64,000 nucleotides of DNA. Source: Ruminiclostridium cellobioparum DSM 1351 = ATCC 15832 (lineage in GTDB: Bacteria; Bacillota; Clostridia; Acetivibrionales; DSM-1351). The position numbers were made by a program, and so were the translations under genes. The stretch covers positions 310,001 through 374,000 of the forward strand of contig NZ_JHYD01000001.1 of the NCBI RefSeq assembly GCF_000621505.1, in the 5' to 3' direction. Positions 1 to 8,916 of this stretch are shown here, one piece after another; positions within the stretch are counted from its first letter, which is position 1; each line of letters opens with the position of its first letter. The notes below the pieces were generated by a model. It worked only from the letters and a program-made list of their open reading frames with translations. It was not told the origin of the DNA and searched no databases.

Positions 1-1
1 A

Positions 2-409
2 AATATTGAGCCTGAACAGGCCTCCGAATATATTCTGGGAGCAACCTGCCTGAACGATGTTACGGCAAGGGATATCCAGAAGTCGGATGGACAGTGGACC
101 AGAGGAAAAAACTATGAGACCTTCTGCCCCATAGGGCCGTATATAGTTACTGATCTGGATTATACCAAACTGGATGTAAAGCTGATTTTGAACGGGCAGG
201 TCAAGCAGCACGGGGATACTTCCATGCATATATTCAAGACCGATTATCTTATCAGTTTTATTTCAAAGGTCATTCCTCTTGAACCTGGAGACGTTGTTAC
301 AACAGGAACACCGGAAGGTGTAGGTCCCATGAAACCGGGAGATGTAGTGGAGGTGGAAATAGAGGGGATCGGCAGGCTGATAAATCATGTAAAACAGGCC
401 GATTGCTGA
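2..409 (+). CDS. Fumarylacetoacetate hydrolase (FAH) family protein, 3' part
   Basis: The open frame enters from the left edge without a start and ends at TGA 407-409, so only the C-terminal ~135 residues are visible. They match the FAH fold: an NDVTARDIQ motif near the start, then QWTRGK, the GP-(Y)-IVT segment, a TTGTPEGVG loop and a closing GDVVEVEIEGIG strand. Family members are metal-dependent hydrolases, isomerases or decarboxylases acting on 2-oxo/enol acids (for example acylpyruvases). The substrate cannot be told from this fragment. It is followed at once by the thrS promoter, so it is probably the last gene of its transcript. Confidence 0.88.
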   Translation, partial: NIEPEQASEYILGATCLNDVTARDIQKSDGQWTRGKNYETFCPIGPYIVTDLDYTKLDVKLILNGQVKQHGDTSMHIFKTDYLISFISKVIPLEPGDVVTTGTPEGVGPMKPGDVVEVEIEGIGRLINHVKQADC

Positions 410-450
410 TACAGGCAATATCTGGCAAAGTGCTGCGGCCTATTGGAGTA

Positions 451-479
451 TTGACACATAAATTGTGTGAGAATATAAT
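451..479 (+). promoter_or_regulatory. Sigma-A-type promoter of thrS
   Basis: TTGACA at 451-456 and TATAAT at 474-479 are separated by exactly 17 bases, a consensus vegetative promoter. It lies directly upstream of the T-box leader. Confidence 0.85.
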
Positions 480-489
480 TAATTATATT

Positions 490-745
490 GTTGTTATATT
501 GACAAAGGCGTTGATGAGAAGAGTAAGTAAAAAATGGGGTTTCAGAGACCGGATACAACAGCTGAAAGTAACCGGACCTGCACTTTACCGAAAACCACCT
601 CTGAGCCTGATCGGTGATTACGTTATAATCTGCACTATCAAAATTTTGATATGCAACGAGCTGCAAGTAGGGTGGAACCGCGAGATAACTCTCGTCCTTA
701 TATAGTCAATTTATGATTGACTTCAGGACGGGAGTTTTATTTTTA
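490..745 (+). promoter_or_regulatory. T-box riboswitch, threonine-specific
   Basis: The leader between the promoter and thrS carries the T-box core AGGGTGGAACCGCG at 669-682. After it comes a terminator whose arms, CTCTCGTCCT (about 689-698) and AGGACGGGAG (725-734), precede a T-rich run. The core can pair with the 5' arm to form the antiterminator. Uncharged tRNA-Thr should bind the leader and allow read-through. The likely specifier codon is ACC at 594-596, followed by A as in known specifier loops. The stem I assignment is by eye. Confidence 0.88.
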
Positions 746-773
746 TAATAAAATAGAGAAAAGGAGACAGCAT

Positions 774-2711
774 ATGATTAAAATAGCATTAAAAGATGGA
801 AGTGTTCAGGAATACCAGGAGGGTATTACCATACTTCAAGTTGCCGAAAGTATCAGTGCAGGCCTGGCTAGAGCCGCACTTGCAGGTGAAGTGGACGGAA
901 AGGTCAAGGATCTGAATTTCAAGCTGGAGAAGGATTGTTCCCTGAACCTGCTCACCTTCTCGGATGAAGGCGGAAGGCTTGCATACAGGCATACGGCCTC
1001 GCATGTACTTGCACAGGCTGTTAAAAGACTTTTCCCCAATGTAAAGCTGGCAATCGGTCCTGCAATAGATAACGGTTTTTACTATGACTTTGACGTTGAA
1101 AAGAACTTCTCACCCGAAGACCTTTCAAAGCTTGAAAAGGAAATGGAAAAAATAATAAAGGAAGATCTGCCCCTGGAAAGATATACTCTTCCAAGAGAAG
1201 AAGCAGTCAGATTCATGGAGGAGAAGGGCGAACCCTACAAGGTTGAGCTTATAAAGGACCTCCCCGAAGGAGAGGAAATTTCCTTCTACAAGCAGGGCGA
1301 CTTTGTAGACCTGTGTGCCGGACCACACCTTGCTTCAACAGGAAAGCTCAAAGCTATCAGGCTTATGAGTGCCGCAGGTGCTTACTGGAGAGGAAATGAA
1401 AAAAACAAGATGCTCCAGAGGGTATATGGTACTGCTTTCCCAAAGAGGAGTGAACTGGATGAATACATTACCAGGCTGGAAGAAGCAAAGAAGCGTGATC
1501 ACAACAAGCTGGGAAGAGAACTGGAATTGTTCACAACCGTGGAAGAAATCGGTCAGGGTCTGCCGCTGCTTATGCCTAAAGGTGCCAAGATCGTACAGAC
1601 CCTGCAAAGATTTGTTGAGGACGAAGAGGAAAGAAGAGGCTATGTTCTTACAAAAACTCCTCTTATGGCCAAAAGTGACCTGTACAAACTATCAGGCCAC
1701 TGGCAGCACTACAAGGACGGCATGTTCATACTGGGTGACGAGGAAAAGGACGATGAAGTAATGGCCCTCAGACCTATGACCTGTCCCTTCCAGTTTATGA
1801 TATACAAATCAAAGCTCCACAGCTACCGTGATCTTCCAATCAGGTACGGCGAGACTTCGACTCTTTTCAGAAACGAGGCATCAGGTGAAATGCACGGCCT
1901 TATCCGTGTCCGCCAGTTTACAATTTCCGAGGGTCATCTGGTATGTACTCCTGAACAGCTGGAAGAGGAATTCAAGGGTGTTGTCGACCTTATCAAATAT
2001 ATGATGGAGACTTTGGGCATACAGGAGGACGTAACCTACAGGTTCTCCAAATGGGATCCCAACAACAAGGAAAAGTATATCGGAAGTGCGGAGGATTGGG
2101 AGGATGTTCAGGGCAAGATGAGAACCATTCTGGATCATCTGCAGATTGAATACAAGGAAGCTGAGGGTGAGGCTGCCTTCTATGGCCCCAAGCTGGATAT
2201 CCAGTTCAGGAATGTACACGGAAAAGAAGATACAATAATAACCGTACAGGTTGATTTTGCACTTGGAGAACGCCTGGATATGGTTTATATTGATAAAAAC
2301 AATGAAAAGAAGCACCCGTATGTTATTCACAGAACCTCAATCGGCTGCTATGAAAGAACTCTTGCGATGCTGATCGAAAAATACGCCGGTGCCTTCCCGA
2401 CCTGGCTGTGTCCTGTACAGGCCAAAATACTTCCATTGGTTGAAAAGCATCACGACTTTGCTCAAAAGGTTGCGCAGATGTTGAAAGACAGAGGTGTAAG
2501 AGTTGAAGTTGACTACAGGAATGAAAAGATAGGTTACAAAATAAGGGAAGCCCAGATGGAAAAGATACCTTATATGCTGGTAATAGGCGATAAGGAAATG
2601 GAAAACGGTGCTGTGGCAGTCAGATCCAGAAAAGACGGAGACCTCGGAACATTGGCAGCCCAGGAATTTGTCGACAGGATCGTGGAGGAAATCAGAACCA
2701 GGGCTAAATAA
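774..2711 (+). CDS. thrS: Threonyl-tRNA synthetase
   Basis: The 645-residue class II synthetase attaches threonine to tRNA-Thr in the cytoplasm. Visible parts, in order, are an N-terminal TGS domain (about 1-60), the editing domain with the HTASH zinc motif (H73, H77), the catalytic core with MTCPF zinc cysteine and a motif 2 reading FRNEASGEMHGL, and the C-terminal anticodon-binding domain (about 545-645). Length is normal for the family. The ATG at 774 has AAGGAG nine bases upstream; an earlier in-frame start at 717 lies inside the terminator hairpin and is rejected. Expression is controlled by the preceding T-box. Confidence 0.98.
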   Translation: MIKIALKDGSVQEYQEGITILQVAESISAGLARAALAGEVDGKVKDLNFKLEKDCSLNLLTFSDEGGRLAYRHTASHVLAQAVKRLFPNVKLAIGPAIDNGFYYDFDVEKNFSPEDLSKLEKEMEKIIKEDLPLERYTLPREEAVRFMEEKGEPYKVELIKDLPEGEEISFYKQGDFVDLCAGPHLASTGKLKAIRLMSAAGAYWRGNEKNKMLQRVYGTAFPKRSELDEYITRLEEAKKRDHNKLGRELELFTTVEEIGQGLPLLMPKGAKIVQTLQRFVEDEEERRGYVLTKTPLMAKSDLYKLSGHWQHYKDGMFILGDEEKDDEVMALRPMTCPFQFMIYKSKLHSYRDLPIRYGETSTLFRNEASGEMHGLIRVRQFTISEGHLVCTPEQLEEEFKGVVDLIKYMMETLGIQEDVTYRFSKWDPNNKEKYIGSAEDWEDVQGKMRTILDHLQIEYKEAEGEAAFYGPKLDIQFRNVHGKEDTIITVQVDFALGERLDMVYIDKNNEKKHPYVIHRTSIGCYERTLAMLIEKYAGAFPTWLCPVQAKILPLVEKHHDFAQKVAQMLKDRGVRVEVDYRNEKIGYKIREAQMEKIPYMLVIGDKEMENGAVAVRSRKDGDLGTLAAQEFVDRIVEEIRTRAK

Positions 2712-2759
2712 TAATATAAAAGCAGTTTTCTGAAATTTATATACGAAGCACGTGGTTTA

Positions 2760-2792
2760 GCTGGCAAACCGGCAGGAGACCGATTTGCCAGC
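2760..2792 (+). terminator. Possible hairpin terminator after thrS
   Basis: GCTGGCAAA (2760-2768) pairs with TTTGCCAGC (2784-2792). The following sequence has only a weak T-rich stretch, so termination strength is uncertain. Confidence 0.4.
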
Positions 2793-2810
2793 AGCTTCTT
2801 TAAACTTTAA

Positions 2811-3230
2811 TCAATTGAAAAAGGCAGCTACAACTTTTGTTAACAGATCCTTTTCAATCCTGTTAAGTGATTTGCTCTTTAACATACTTAATATTTCACT
2901 GTATTCCCTCTCAAAATCACTGCCGGCAACAGCTTCGGTTTTTATTAAATTTTTGCTGTCCCTGCTTTCCAGAGTTTCAGTGATATAAATCATTTCTCCT
3001 GACATATCAATGGTTACATTTTTGGTCAGGCAGCAATCCTGGCTGACTTCCCAGGTGGTGACACATTCAAAGACTCCTTTTCTTAATTCCGTTAAAGTAA
3101 GTATATTGAGTACTTCGTCAATACCTTTTTGTGAAATGGCACCCATGATCTCGGAAGAATTCTTATAAAAAGAAAATTCAATGTAATCTGCAGTTTCCTT
3201 TAAGTATGAGATTAGTTCAAGCAATTCCAT
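2811..3230 (-). CDS. Hypothetical protein, 139 aa
   Basis: I do not recognise a family. The protein is acidic, soluble, without signal peptide or membrane segment. It looks like a small alpha/beta protein: an N-terminal helix, alternating strands around residues 40-85 (MIYITETLES), and a helical C-terminus. An SD-like GGGAGTG lies just before the ATG at 3230. It is convergent with thrS, and the frame is clean over 420 bases. The single gene between two unrelated operons gives no functional hint. Confidence 0.6.
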   Translation of the reverse strand: MELLELISYLKETADYIEFSFYKNSSEIMGAISQKGIDEVLNILTLTELRKGVFECVTTWEVSQDCCLTKNVTIDMSGEMIYITETLESRDSKNLIKTEAVAGSDFEREYSEILSMLKSKSLNRIEKDLLTKVVAAFFN

Positions 3231-3566
3231 AATATCACTCCCAATATAATTTATATAAAAAACCTGTTAATCTGTTATCGGCTAAATCTCCCCATAATCT
3301 TAGGATCAGATGAAATGAGTCCGGGCTGGAAGGAAAAAAGACAAATATGTATTAATACCGTCTAAAAATGTAAATAATCTCTATTGGGATACTCTGTGAG
3401 GATGCAGATTTCAAGAGGCCACAGATAATATATTCAGAAGAATTTATATTATTTGCGGCACATTATTTGCTATGTTATAATATTTTTTAGTGCTTTGTTG
3501 GCTTAATTTGGAATTTTATCATATATGAATATAAGCTAAGCTCTTTTGGAGCTTGTGGAGGATGGT
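3231..3566 (+). other. Intergenic region with a promoter for the glycosyltransferase pair
   Basis: No gene is seen. A plausible promoter reading rightward is TTGCGG at 3453-3458 and TATAAT at 3476-3481 with a 17-base spacer. The stretch separates the divergent hypothetical gene from the glycosyltransferase. Confidence 0.5.
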
Positions 3567-4520
3567 ATGGCAAACAAGCTGTTGTCGATTGTAGTACCTG
3601 TTTACAATGAGCAGGAAGTGATAGACGAAACCTACAGACGTCTATCGGAGGTTTTTAAAGATTACTTTATGGATGTGGAATATATATTCATTAATGATGG
3701 GAGCAAGGATGATACATACTTCAAGCTGAAGGAAATTGCCTCCGGAAATAAAGAAGTACGTGTTATTAATTTTGCCAGAAACTTCGGACATCAGATCGCA
3801 ATTACTGCCGGTATGGACTACGCCAAAGGTGATGCCGTCGTCATAATAGATGCGGACCTGCAGGATCCTCCGGAAGTTATTCTTCAGATGGTGGACAAGT
3901 GGGAGGAAGGCTATGAAGTGGTATACGGAAAAAGACTTCAGAGAGCCGGGGAAACTTTCTTTAAAAAGTTCACTGCCAAGACCTTTTACAGGTTTCTTGA
4001 CAGTATGACCGATGTAAAACTTCCTGTGGACGTGGGAGATTTCAGACTGATTGACAGAAAGGTCTGTGATGCCATGAAGTGCCTGCCTGAGAGGTCCAGG
4101 TATGTGAGAGGGCTTGTAAGCTGGGTAGGTTTTAAGCAGACCAGTGTTGAATATCAGAGGGAAAAGAGATTTGCCGGTGAAACCAAATACCCTTTGAAGA
4201 AAATGCTGAAGCTTGCAGGGGACGGGATTTTTTCATTTTCCTACAAGCCGTTGAAACTGGCTACTTTTGTGGGAATGCTGGTATCGGTATTTAGCTTTAT
4301 ATACCTTGTGGTCGTTCTTGTACAAAAATTTATAAAAAATGATGTTGTCTCGGGCTGGGCTTCCTCCATCGCGGTGACATTGTTTTTAAACGGTGTAATG
4401 CTGATAGTGATAGGTATTATGGGGGAATATGTGGGAAGAATATATGAAGAGGTAAAAGCAAGGCCGCTGTATATTGTCGGTGAATTAATGGGTTTTGATG
4501 GGGATAATAAGAATAAATGA
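3567..4520 (+). CDS. GT2 glycosyltransferase, DPM1/GtrB type
   Basis: This 317-residue enzyme has an N-terminal GT-A domain opening with SIVVPVYNEQ, the metal-binding DADLQDP motif at about residue 95, a QxxRW-like region, and two C-terminal membrane helices (about 230-255 and 270-290). This layout is that of polyprenyl-phosphate mannosyl/glucosyl transferases (DPM1, GtrB), which load a sugar onto undecaprenyl phosphate at the inner face of the membrane. The ATG at 3567 is chosen because GGAGG lies five bases upstream; a TTG seven codons earlier lacks a site. The next gene is a GT-C enzyme that could use the lipid-linked sugar. Confidence 0.88.
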   Translation: MANKLLSIVVPVYNEQEVIDETYRRLSEVFKDYFMDVEYIFINDGSKDDTYFKLKEIASGNKEVRVINFARNFGHQIAITAGMDYAKGDAVVIIDADLQDPPEVILQMVDKWEEGYEVVYGKRLQRAGETFFKKFTAKTFYRFLDSMTDVKLPVDVGDFRLIDRKVCDAMKCLPERSRYVRGLVSWVGFKQTSVEYQREKRFAGETKYPLKKMLKLAGDGIFSFSYKPLKLATFVGMLVSVFSFIYLVVVLVQKFIKNDVVSGWASSIAVTLFLNGVMLIVIGIMGEYVGRIYEEVKARPLYIVGELMGFDGDNKNK

Positions 4521-4548
4521 AGATGACGTTAAAAAGCAGAGGTAATTG

Positions 4549-5982
4549 ATGGAGCCCAGACCCGCATCCGTATTAAGCAAGCTTATAATTCTTATAACGG
4601 CTATATTTGTGACATATATAATAATTCTCAATTTGTGGTTTTCAGTATATACAAATTCCATTTTGTATGCGCTGATCACAATTCCGGTTTTTGCTGCTGT
4701 TTTGTTTTTATCATTAAAAATGAATATTTTACCTGCCAGTTTCGCCATTATGGTTTTTATAATGGCGTTTTTATTTAAGGGAACCCTGGCCTTTTTTGCA
4801 GATACCAGACCTGTCTCGGATTTTAGCTTATTCTATAAATATGCTGTAGACCTGATACAGGGGAAAAAGGCGTTGGAGCAATATCTGTATTTTAAGACCT
4901 GGGCCTATCAGACCGGACCTGTGATATATTACGCAGGGATTATGAAGCTTTTTGGAACAGGACTCCTGCCGTTGAAACTGGTGAACTGCTTTTTCATGGC
5001 AGGTTCGAATATGCTGGTATATCTCATAGCGAGAAAGGTGTCCAATGATTTTACCGCCAGATTTGTTTCGCTTTTGTATTTGATTTATCCCGCACCTTAT
5101 TTTCTGGCTGCTGTTCTGACAAATCAGCACTTTGCAGCCTGCATGTTTTTAGCGGGGATTTATCTGTTGCTTCTGGAACATAAAAATATCCTTGCCAGAG
5201 GAATTGCGGCAGCTGTTTTCATTGCGGCCGGCAATGCGGTCAGGCCCCTGGGGCCGGTCATCATCACAGCCGTTGCCGTGTGGTGTATCGTAGAGGCGCT
5301 GAACCACAAAAGCGTGGCAAAAATTCTTTTGTCTGCTGTTCTTGTGGCGGTTTATCTGACTGCCAATCTTGGACTGTCGGCAGCTGTAAAAAGTACCGGA
5401 ATTAATGCCGAAGGCCTGAACAACAACTTTCCGCTCTGGAAGTTCGTTGCCGGTTTGAATCAGCAGTCGAAGGGGCAGTTTTCCTATGATGACCAAAATA
5501 AAATATATATGATAGAGGATTTTTCAAAGAGGAATGAAGTGGCTCTAAAGACCATAAAGGAGAGAGTTTCGGTTGAACCCCATAAATTGCTGGAGTTTTT
5601 CGGTACAAAGGTTCTTGTAATGTGGGCTGAATTTGATACTCTTGCATGGGAATTTTATGAAGATGACAACGGAACACTCAAGGCACCGGCGCGGATAGAA
5701 AAGATAGAACCGGTTGCTGTAAGGGTTGAAAAGATGTTTTATATACCGGTGTTTTTGCTGCTGCTCACGGGATTGATCAAAGCGCTGGCCGGCCGGGATA
5801 TCCCTTCCGGAATAAAGCTGCTTTCAATAATCCTGCTGTGTTACTTCGGAGTGCATTTGTTTATAGAGATTCAGGTCAGGTACAGATATTTTGCGGTATT
5901 GATTGTGTTTATACTGGCTGCTGCCGGCAGTGAGGTTCTGTTCACACCGTTTAAAAAATATAAAAAAAGCAGTATGCTTTGA
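4549..5982 (+). CDS. Polytopic GT-C (GT39/ArnT-like) glycosyltransferase
   Basis: The 477-residue integral membrane protein has about ten hydrophobic helices. An acidic first outer loop (FADTRPVSDF, near residue 90) recalls the catalytic loop of GT-C enzymes that use lipid-phosphate sugars. A soluble stretch at about residues 280-390 resembles the outside domain of these enzymes, and more helices close the protein. It lies 28 bases after the DPM1-type gene, so the pair probably forms one pathway: charging of a lipid carrier inside and transfer to protein, teichoic acid or another glycan outside. The acceptor cannot be told. The start could be TTG 4546 or ATG 4549. Confidence 0.75.
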   Translation: MEPRPASVLSKLIILITAIFVTYIIILNLWFSVYTNSILYALITIPVFAAVLFLSLKMNILPASFAIMVFIMAFLFKGTLAFFADTRPVSDFSLFYKYAVDLIQGKKALEQYLYFKTWAYQTGPVIYYAGIMKLFGTGLLPLKLVNCFFMAGSNMLVYLIARKVSNDFTARFVSLLYLIYPAPYFLAAVLTNQHFAACMFLAGIYLLLLEHKNILARGIAAAVFIAAGNAVRPLGPVIITAVAVWCIVEALNHKSVAKILLSAVLVAVYLTANLGLSAAVKSTGINAEGLNNNFPLWKFVAGLNQQSKGQFSYDDQNKIYMIEDFSKRNEVALKTIKERVSVEPHKLLEFFGTKVLVMWAEFDTLAWEFYEDDNGTLKAPARIEKIEPVAVRVEKMFYIPVFLLLLTGLIKALAGRDIPSGIKLLSIILLCYFGVHLFIEIQVRYRYFAVLIVFILAAAGSEVLFTPFKKYKKSSML

Positions 5983-6130
5983 CGGATAAAATGATAAAAA
6001 ACAGCATTGTGTTTAATTATTAATTATGAAATAATATGTAGTAGCCGGCGGCACGATATATGTTTTAGTGTCGGCGGCTGCCTGAACGGGTTTATAGAGA
6101 ATTCTACATATATTTAACGGGGGTTGGGTT

Positions 6131-6925
6131 ATGAAACAATATCTTGATCTGTGCCAGTACATATTGAAGAATGGCACAAAAAAGGAAGACAGGACAGGAA
6201 CGGGCACAATCAGCACCTTTGGGTATCAAATGAGGTTTGATCTGCAGGAGGGCTTCCCTCTGCTGACTACAAAAAAACTTCATCTAAAGTCTATAATTCA
6301 TGAACTTCTATGGTTTATAAAGGGGGATACAAATATAAAGTATCTCAAAGACAACGGCGTTTCCATATGGGACGAGTGGGCTGATGAAAACGGTGACCTG
6401 GGGCCGGTTTACGGGCATCAGTGGAGATCCTGGGGCACTGCCGACGGCAGGCAGATAGACCAGTTGGGCCAGGTGATTTCACAAATAAAGAAAAATCCCG
6501 ACTCCAGAAGACTGATAGTGTGCTCCTGGAATGTGGGGGAAATAGAGAATATGGCTCTGCCGCCATGCCACTGCTTCTACCAGTTTTACGTGGTGAACGG
6601 CACGCTTTCCTGCATGCTGTACCAGCGAAGCGCCGATGTGTTTATCGGTGTGCCGTTTAATATCGCCTCTTATGCGTTGTTCACAATGATGGTGGCCCAG
6701 GCATGCGGCTTAAAGCCCGGCGAATTTGTCCACACTTTGGGTGACGCACACATATATATCAATCATGTCGAGCAAGTGAAGCTGCAGCTTTCCAGAGAGC
6801 CCAGAACGCTGCCAAAGATGGTAATAAACCCCGGAGTCAAGGATTTGTTCGACTTCCGGTTTGAAGACTTCACACTGACGGAATATGATCCGCATCCACA
6901 TATAAAGGGAGCTGTTGCAGTATGA
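6131..6925 (+). CDS. thyA: Thymidylate synthase
   Basis: The 264-residue enzyme converts dUMP to dTMP using methylene-tetrahydrofolate and yields dihydrofolate. The nucleophile is Cys146 in the PPCHC motif. The substrate-binding Arg in DRTGTGT near the N-terminus, the [13 protein letters not shown] segment and the GDAHIYINH motif are all present. Length equals that of the Escherichia coli enzyme. The start ATG at 6131 follows a G-rich GGGGGTTGGG site. The stop overlaps the start of dihydrofolate reductase, which regenerates the folate it oxidises. Confidence 0.98.
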   Translation: MKQYLDLCQYILKNGTKKEDRTGTGTISTFGYQMRFDLQEGFPLLTTKKLHLKSIIHELLWFIKGDTNIKYLKDNGVSIWDEWADENGDLGPVYGHQWRSWGTADGRQIDQLGQVISQIKKNPDSRRLIVCSWNVGEIENMALPPCHCFYQFYVVNGTLSCMLYQRSADVFIGVPFNIASYALFTMMVAQACGLKPGEFVHTLGDAHIYINHVEQVKLQLSREPRTLPKMVINPGVKDLFDFRFEDFTLTEYDPHPHIKGAVAV

Positions 6926-7401
6926 TTTCAATGATCTGGGCAATGGGGAAGGATAATGCCCTGGGCTGCAGAAACAGGATGCCCTGGTATCTGCCTGCCG
7001 ATTTCGCCTACTTTAAAAAAGTAACCCTGGGAAAACCTGTAATAATGGGAAGGAAAACTTATGAATCCATAGGAAAGCCGCTTCCGGGCAGGAAAAACAT
7101 AATAATCACCAGGGACGGGGACTTCAAACCCGAGGGCTGCATAACTGTCAATTCCATAGACGGGGCAAAAGCATATGCGGCTGAAGGTGAAGTTTTTATA
7201 ATTGGCGGAGCTGAAATTTATAAAGCATTTCTGCCGCTGGCCCATAAGCTGTATATAACCGAAATCGACCATGCCTTTGAAGCAGACACATATTTTCCTG
7301 AGATTGACTACTCACAGTGGAAGCTCGTTTCAAGCCAGCCGGGACCCAGGGACGAAAAAAATCCATATGCTTACAAATTCCTGGTGTATGAACGCAATTG
7401 A
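6922..7401 (+). CDS. dfrA: Dihydrofolate reductase
   Basis: The 159-residue NADPH-dependent enzyme reduces dihydrofolate to tetrahydrofolate. It opens with [15 protein letters not shown], then [16 protein letters not shown] (with the Trp and the active-site acidic residue of the family), [12 protein letters not shown] and the FIIGGAEIY nucleotide-binding turn. The ATG overlaps the thyA stop (ATGA), so the two are translationally coupled. The biosynthetic fol genes are elsewhere, at 22.9-25.7 kb. Confidence 0.97.
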   Translation: MISMIWAMGKDNALGCRNRMPWYLPADFAYFKKVTLGKPVIMGRKTYESIGKPLPGRKNIIITRDGDFKPEGCITVNSIDGAKAYAAEGEVFIIGGAEIYKAFLPLAHKLYITEIDHAFEADTYFPEIDYSQWKLVSSQPGPRDEKNPYAYKFLVYERN

Positions 7402-7498
7402 AGATCTGCCTTTTAGCGGCAATCCGGCTAAATTTATAAGAAAGCGTTTCAGCGATGATAAGGTTCAGTTTTTGCTATTTGCAGATTTTAAAAATAAT

Positions 7499-7527
7499 TT
7501 GACAAGTAACTTAATTTCTGTTATCAT
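7499..7527 (+). promoter_or_regulatory. Promoter of the infC-rpmI-rplT operon
   Basis: TTGACA at 7499-7504 and TATCAT at 7522-7527 are 17 bases apart. This is the only strong promoter between dfrA and infC and leaves a leader of about 200 nt. Confidence 0.8.
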
Positions 7528-7533
7528 ATTCAT

Positions 7534-7732
7534 GCAAAACAAGAAGAAGTTTTCCACTTCTCACCTGGCGGACTTAGATTTGCAGGGTTAATATCGGTTA
7601 TTAAGTGTGTATTTTTGCGCATTGACTGAGATTACTGGTGGATACTTGCTTCTATCCACTTTTTTTATTGTTTTTTTATTATTGAGGACTTGAAGTTAAC
7701 CTTCTGCCTATTATTTTTCGGAGGTGTCAGTT
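7534..7732 (+). promoter_or_regulatory. infC/L20-type ribosomal leader with attenuator
   Basis: The ~200-nt untranslated leader contains small stems and ends in an intrinsic terminator: GTGGATA (7638-7644) pairs with TATCCAC (7653-7659) and is followed by a run of seven Ts. In Bacillus the same operon is repressed by L20 binding its leader and favouring termination. A comparable mechanism is inferred here from position and the terminator; the L20-binding fold itself was not modelled. Confidence 0.7.
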
Positions 7733-8245
7733 ATTAGCAAAAATGAATTAATGATCAATGAGGAAATCAGGGAGAAAGAAGTCAGACTTATCGATGCGGA
7801 TGGTACTATGATTGGTATCATTGCAGCTAAGGAAGCCCAGAAGCTTGCCAATTCTAAAAATCTTGACTTGGTTAAAATTGCTCCACAGGCAGTACCACCT
7901 GTTTGCAAGATAATGGATTATGGTAAATACATGTTCGAGCTTGCCAAGAAAGAGAAGGAAGCAAGAAAAAATCAAAAGATCATAAGCATAAAAGAAGTCA
8001 GAGTATCTCCTTCGATTGAGGATCATGACTTTGAATTCAAGGTTAAGAACGCATACAAGTTCTTGAAGGATGGAGACAAAGTTAAGGTTTCTGTAAAGTT
8101 CAGAGGAAGAGAAATGCATTACACCTCAATAGGCAATGAAATTCTTGAAAAGTTTGCTGAATCAGTAAAAGACGTTGGAGTGGTTGAAAAGAAACCCAAA
8201 CTTGAAGGCAAAAGTATGATAATGATACTTAATCCAAAGCAGTAG
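7733..8245 (+). CDS. infC: Translation initiation factor IF-3 (AUU start)
   Basis: IF-3 binds the 30S subunit and checks initiator tRNA and start-codon pairing. The 170-residue protein begins with ISKNELMINEEIR and shows the N-domain signature PPVCKIMDYGKYMFE, a lysine-rich linker, and the C-domain with KVSVKFRGREM. A GTG at 7724 is in frame but sits inside the ribosome site; GGAGGT at 7720-7725 is seven bases from ATT at 7733, the ideal spacing. An AUU start is the classic means by which IF-3 limits its own synthesis. It heads the infC-rpmI-rplT operon. Confidence 0.95.
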   Translation: MSKNELMINEEIREKEVRLIDADGTMIGIIAAKEAQKLANSKNLDLVKIAPQAVPPVCKIMDYGKYMFELAKKEKEARKNQKIISIKEVRVSPSIEDHDFEFKVKNAYKFLKDGDKVKVSVKFRGREMHYTSIGNEILEKFAESVKDVGVVEKKPKLEGKSMIMILNPKQ

Positions 8246-8263
8246 GATAGGAGGAGAATAAAT

Positions 8264-8461
8264 ATGCCAAAGTTAAAGACTCATAGTGCATCAAAAAAGA
8301 GATTCAGAGTAACAGCTACCGGAAAGATCAAAAGAGGACAGGCTTGGAGAAGCCATAGACTCGTTTCCAAGGCAACAAAGGCTAAGAAGCACCACAGATT
8401 GGGTGCGTACGTTTCAGCTGCTAATGAAGCTGCGATTAAAAAACTTATTCCATATAAATAA
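8264..8461 (+). CDS. rpmI: 50S ribosomal protein L35
   Basis: The 65-residue, very basic protein reads [20 protein letters not shown] at the N-terminus, the L35 signature, and ends in KKLIPYK. It is part of the large ribosomal subunit. A GGAGGAG site precedes the ATG, and the gene lies between infC and rplT as in most Firmicutes. Confidence 0.98.
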   Translation: MPKLKTHSASKKRFRVTATGKIKRGQAWRSHRLVSKATKAKKHHRLGAYVSAANEAAIKKLIPYK

Positions 8462-8479
8462 GAGGGAGGACGAAGGTTT

Positions 8480-8833
8480 ATGGCAAGAGTTAAAGGTGCG
8501 ATGAGAACTCGCGCAAGACATAAAAAAATATTGAAGCTTGCAAAAGGATATTTTGGAGCAAAGAGCAAGCTTTTTAGAATGGCTAATCAAGCCGTTATGA
8601 AATCTCTGACTTATGCTTACAATGACAGAAGAGCAAAGAAGAGAGACTTCAGAAAGCTCTGGATAGCTAGAATAAATGCTGCTGCAAGAATTAACGGTTT
8701 ATCCTACAGCAGATTTATCAGTGGATTGAAAAAATCAGGGATTGAACTTAACAGAAAAGTTCTCGCTGATATGGCAGTAAACGATGCGGCTGGATTTGCT
8801 CAGCTTGCTGAGATGGCTAAAGCCGCTAAATAG
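8480..8833 (+). CDS. rplT: 50S ribosomal protein L20
   Basis: The 117-residue basic protein starts [20 protein letters not shown] and contains the L20 hallmarks [18 protein letters not shown] and GLSYSRFI. L20 helps early 50S assembly, and in Firmicutes it is the repressor of its own operon through the leader. It has a GGGAGGACG site and is followed by a strong terminator at 8852-8890. Confidence 0.98.
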   Translation: MARVKGAMRTRARHKKILKLAKGYFGAKSKLFRMANQAVMKSLTYAYNDRRAKKRDFRKLWIARINAAARINGLSYSRFISGLKKSGIELNRKVLADMAVNDAAGFAQLAEMAKAAK

Positions 8834-8851
8834 GAATACCGTATAGTTTAT

Positions 8852-8890
8852 AAGGAGTATCTTTTTGAAGCCAAAAAGATACTCCTTTTT
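8852..8890 (+). terminator. Intrinsic terminator of the infC operon
   Basis: AAGGAGTATCTTTTT (8852-8866) pairs perfectly with AAAAAGATACTCCTT (8873-8887) over a 6-base loop, followed by Ts. Confidence 0.92.
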
Positions 8891-8916
8891 AGCAGTGTAA
8901 CTTGAGGTGAGCAGTT

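Noticed and set aside
403-705. Open frame across the thrS leader
   Set aside because: It covers the promoter and T-box; composition is not protein-like and no ribosome site is present.
7271-7591. 106-codon frame overlapping dfrA and the infC promoter
   Set aside because: It runs out of frame through dfrA, has no ribosome site, and covers the leader; shadow frame.
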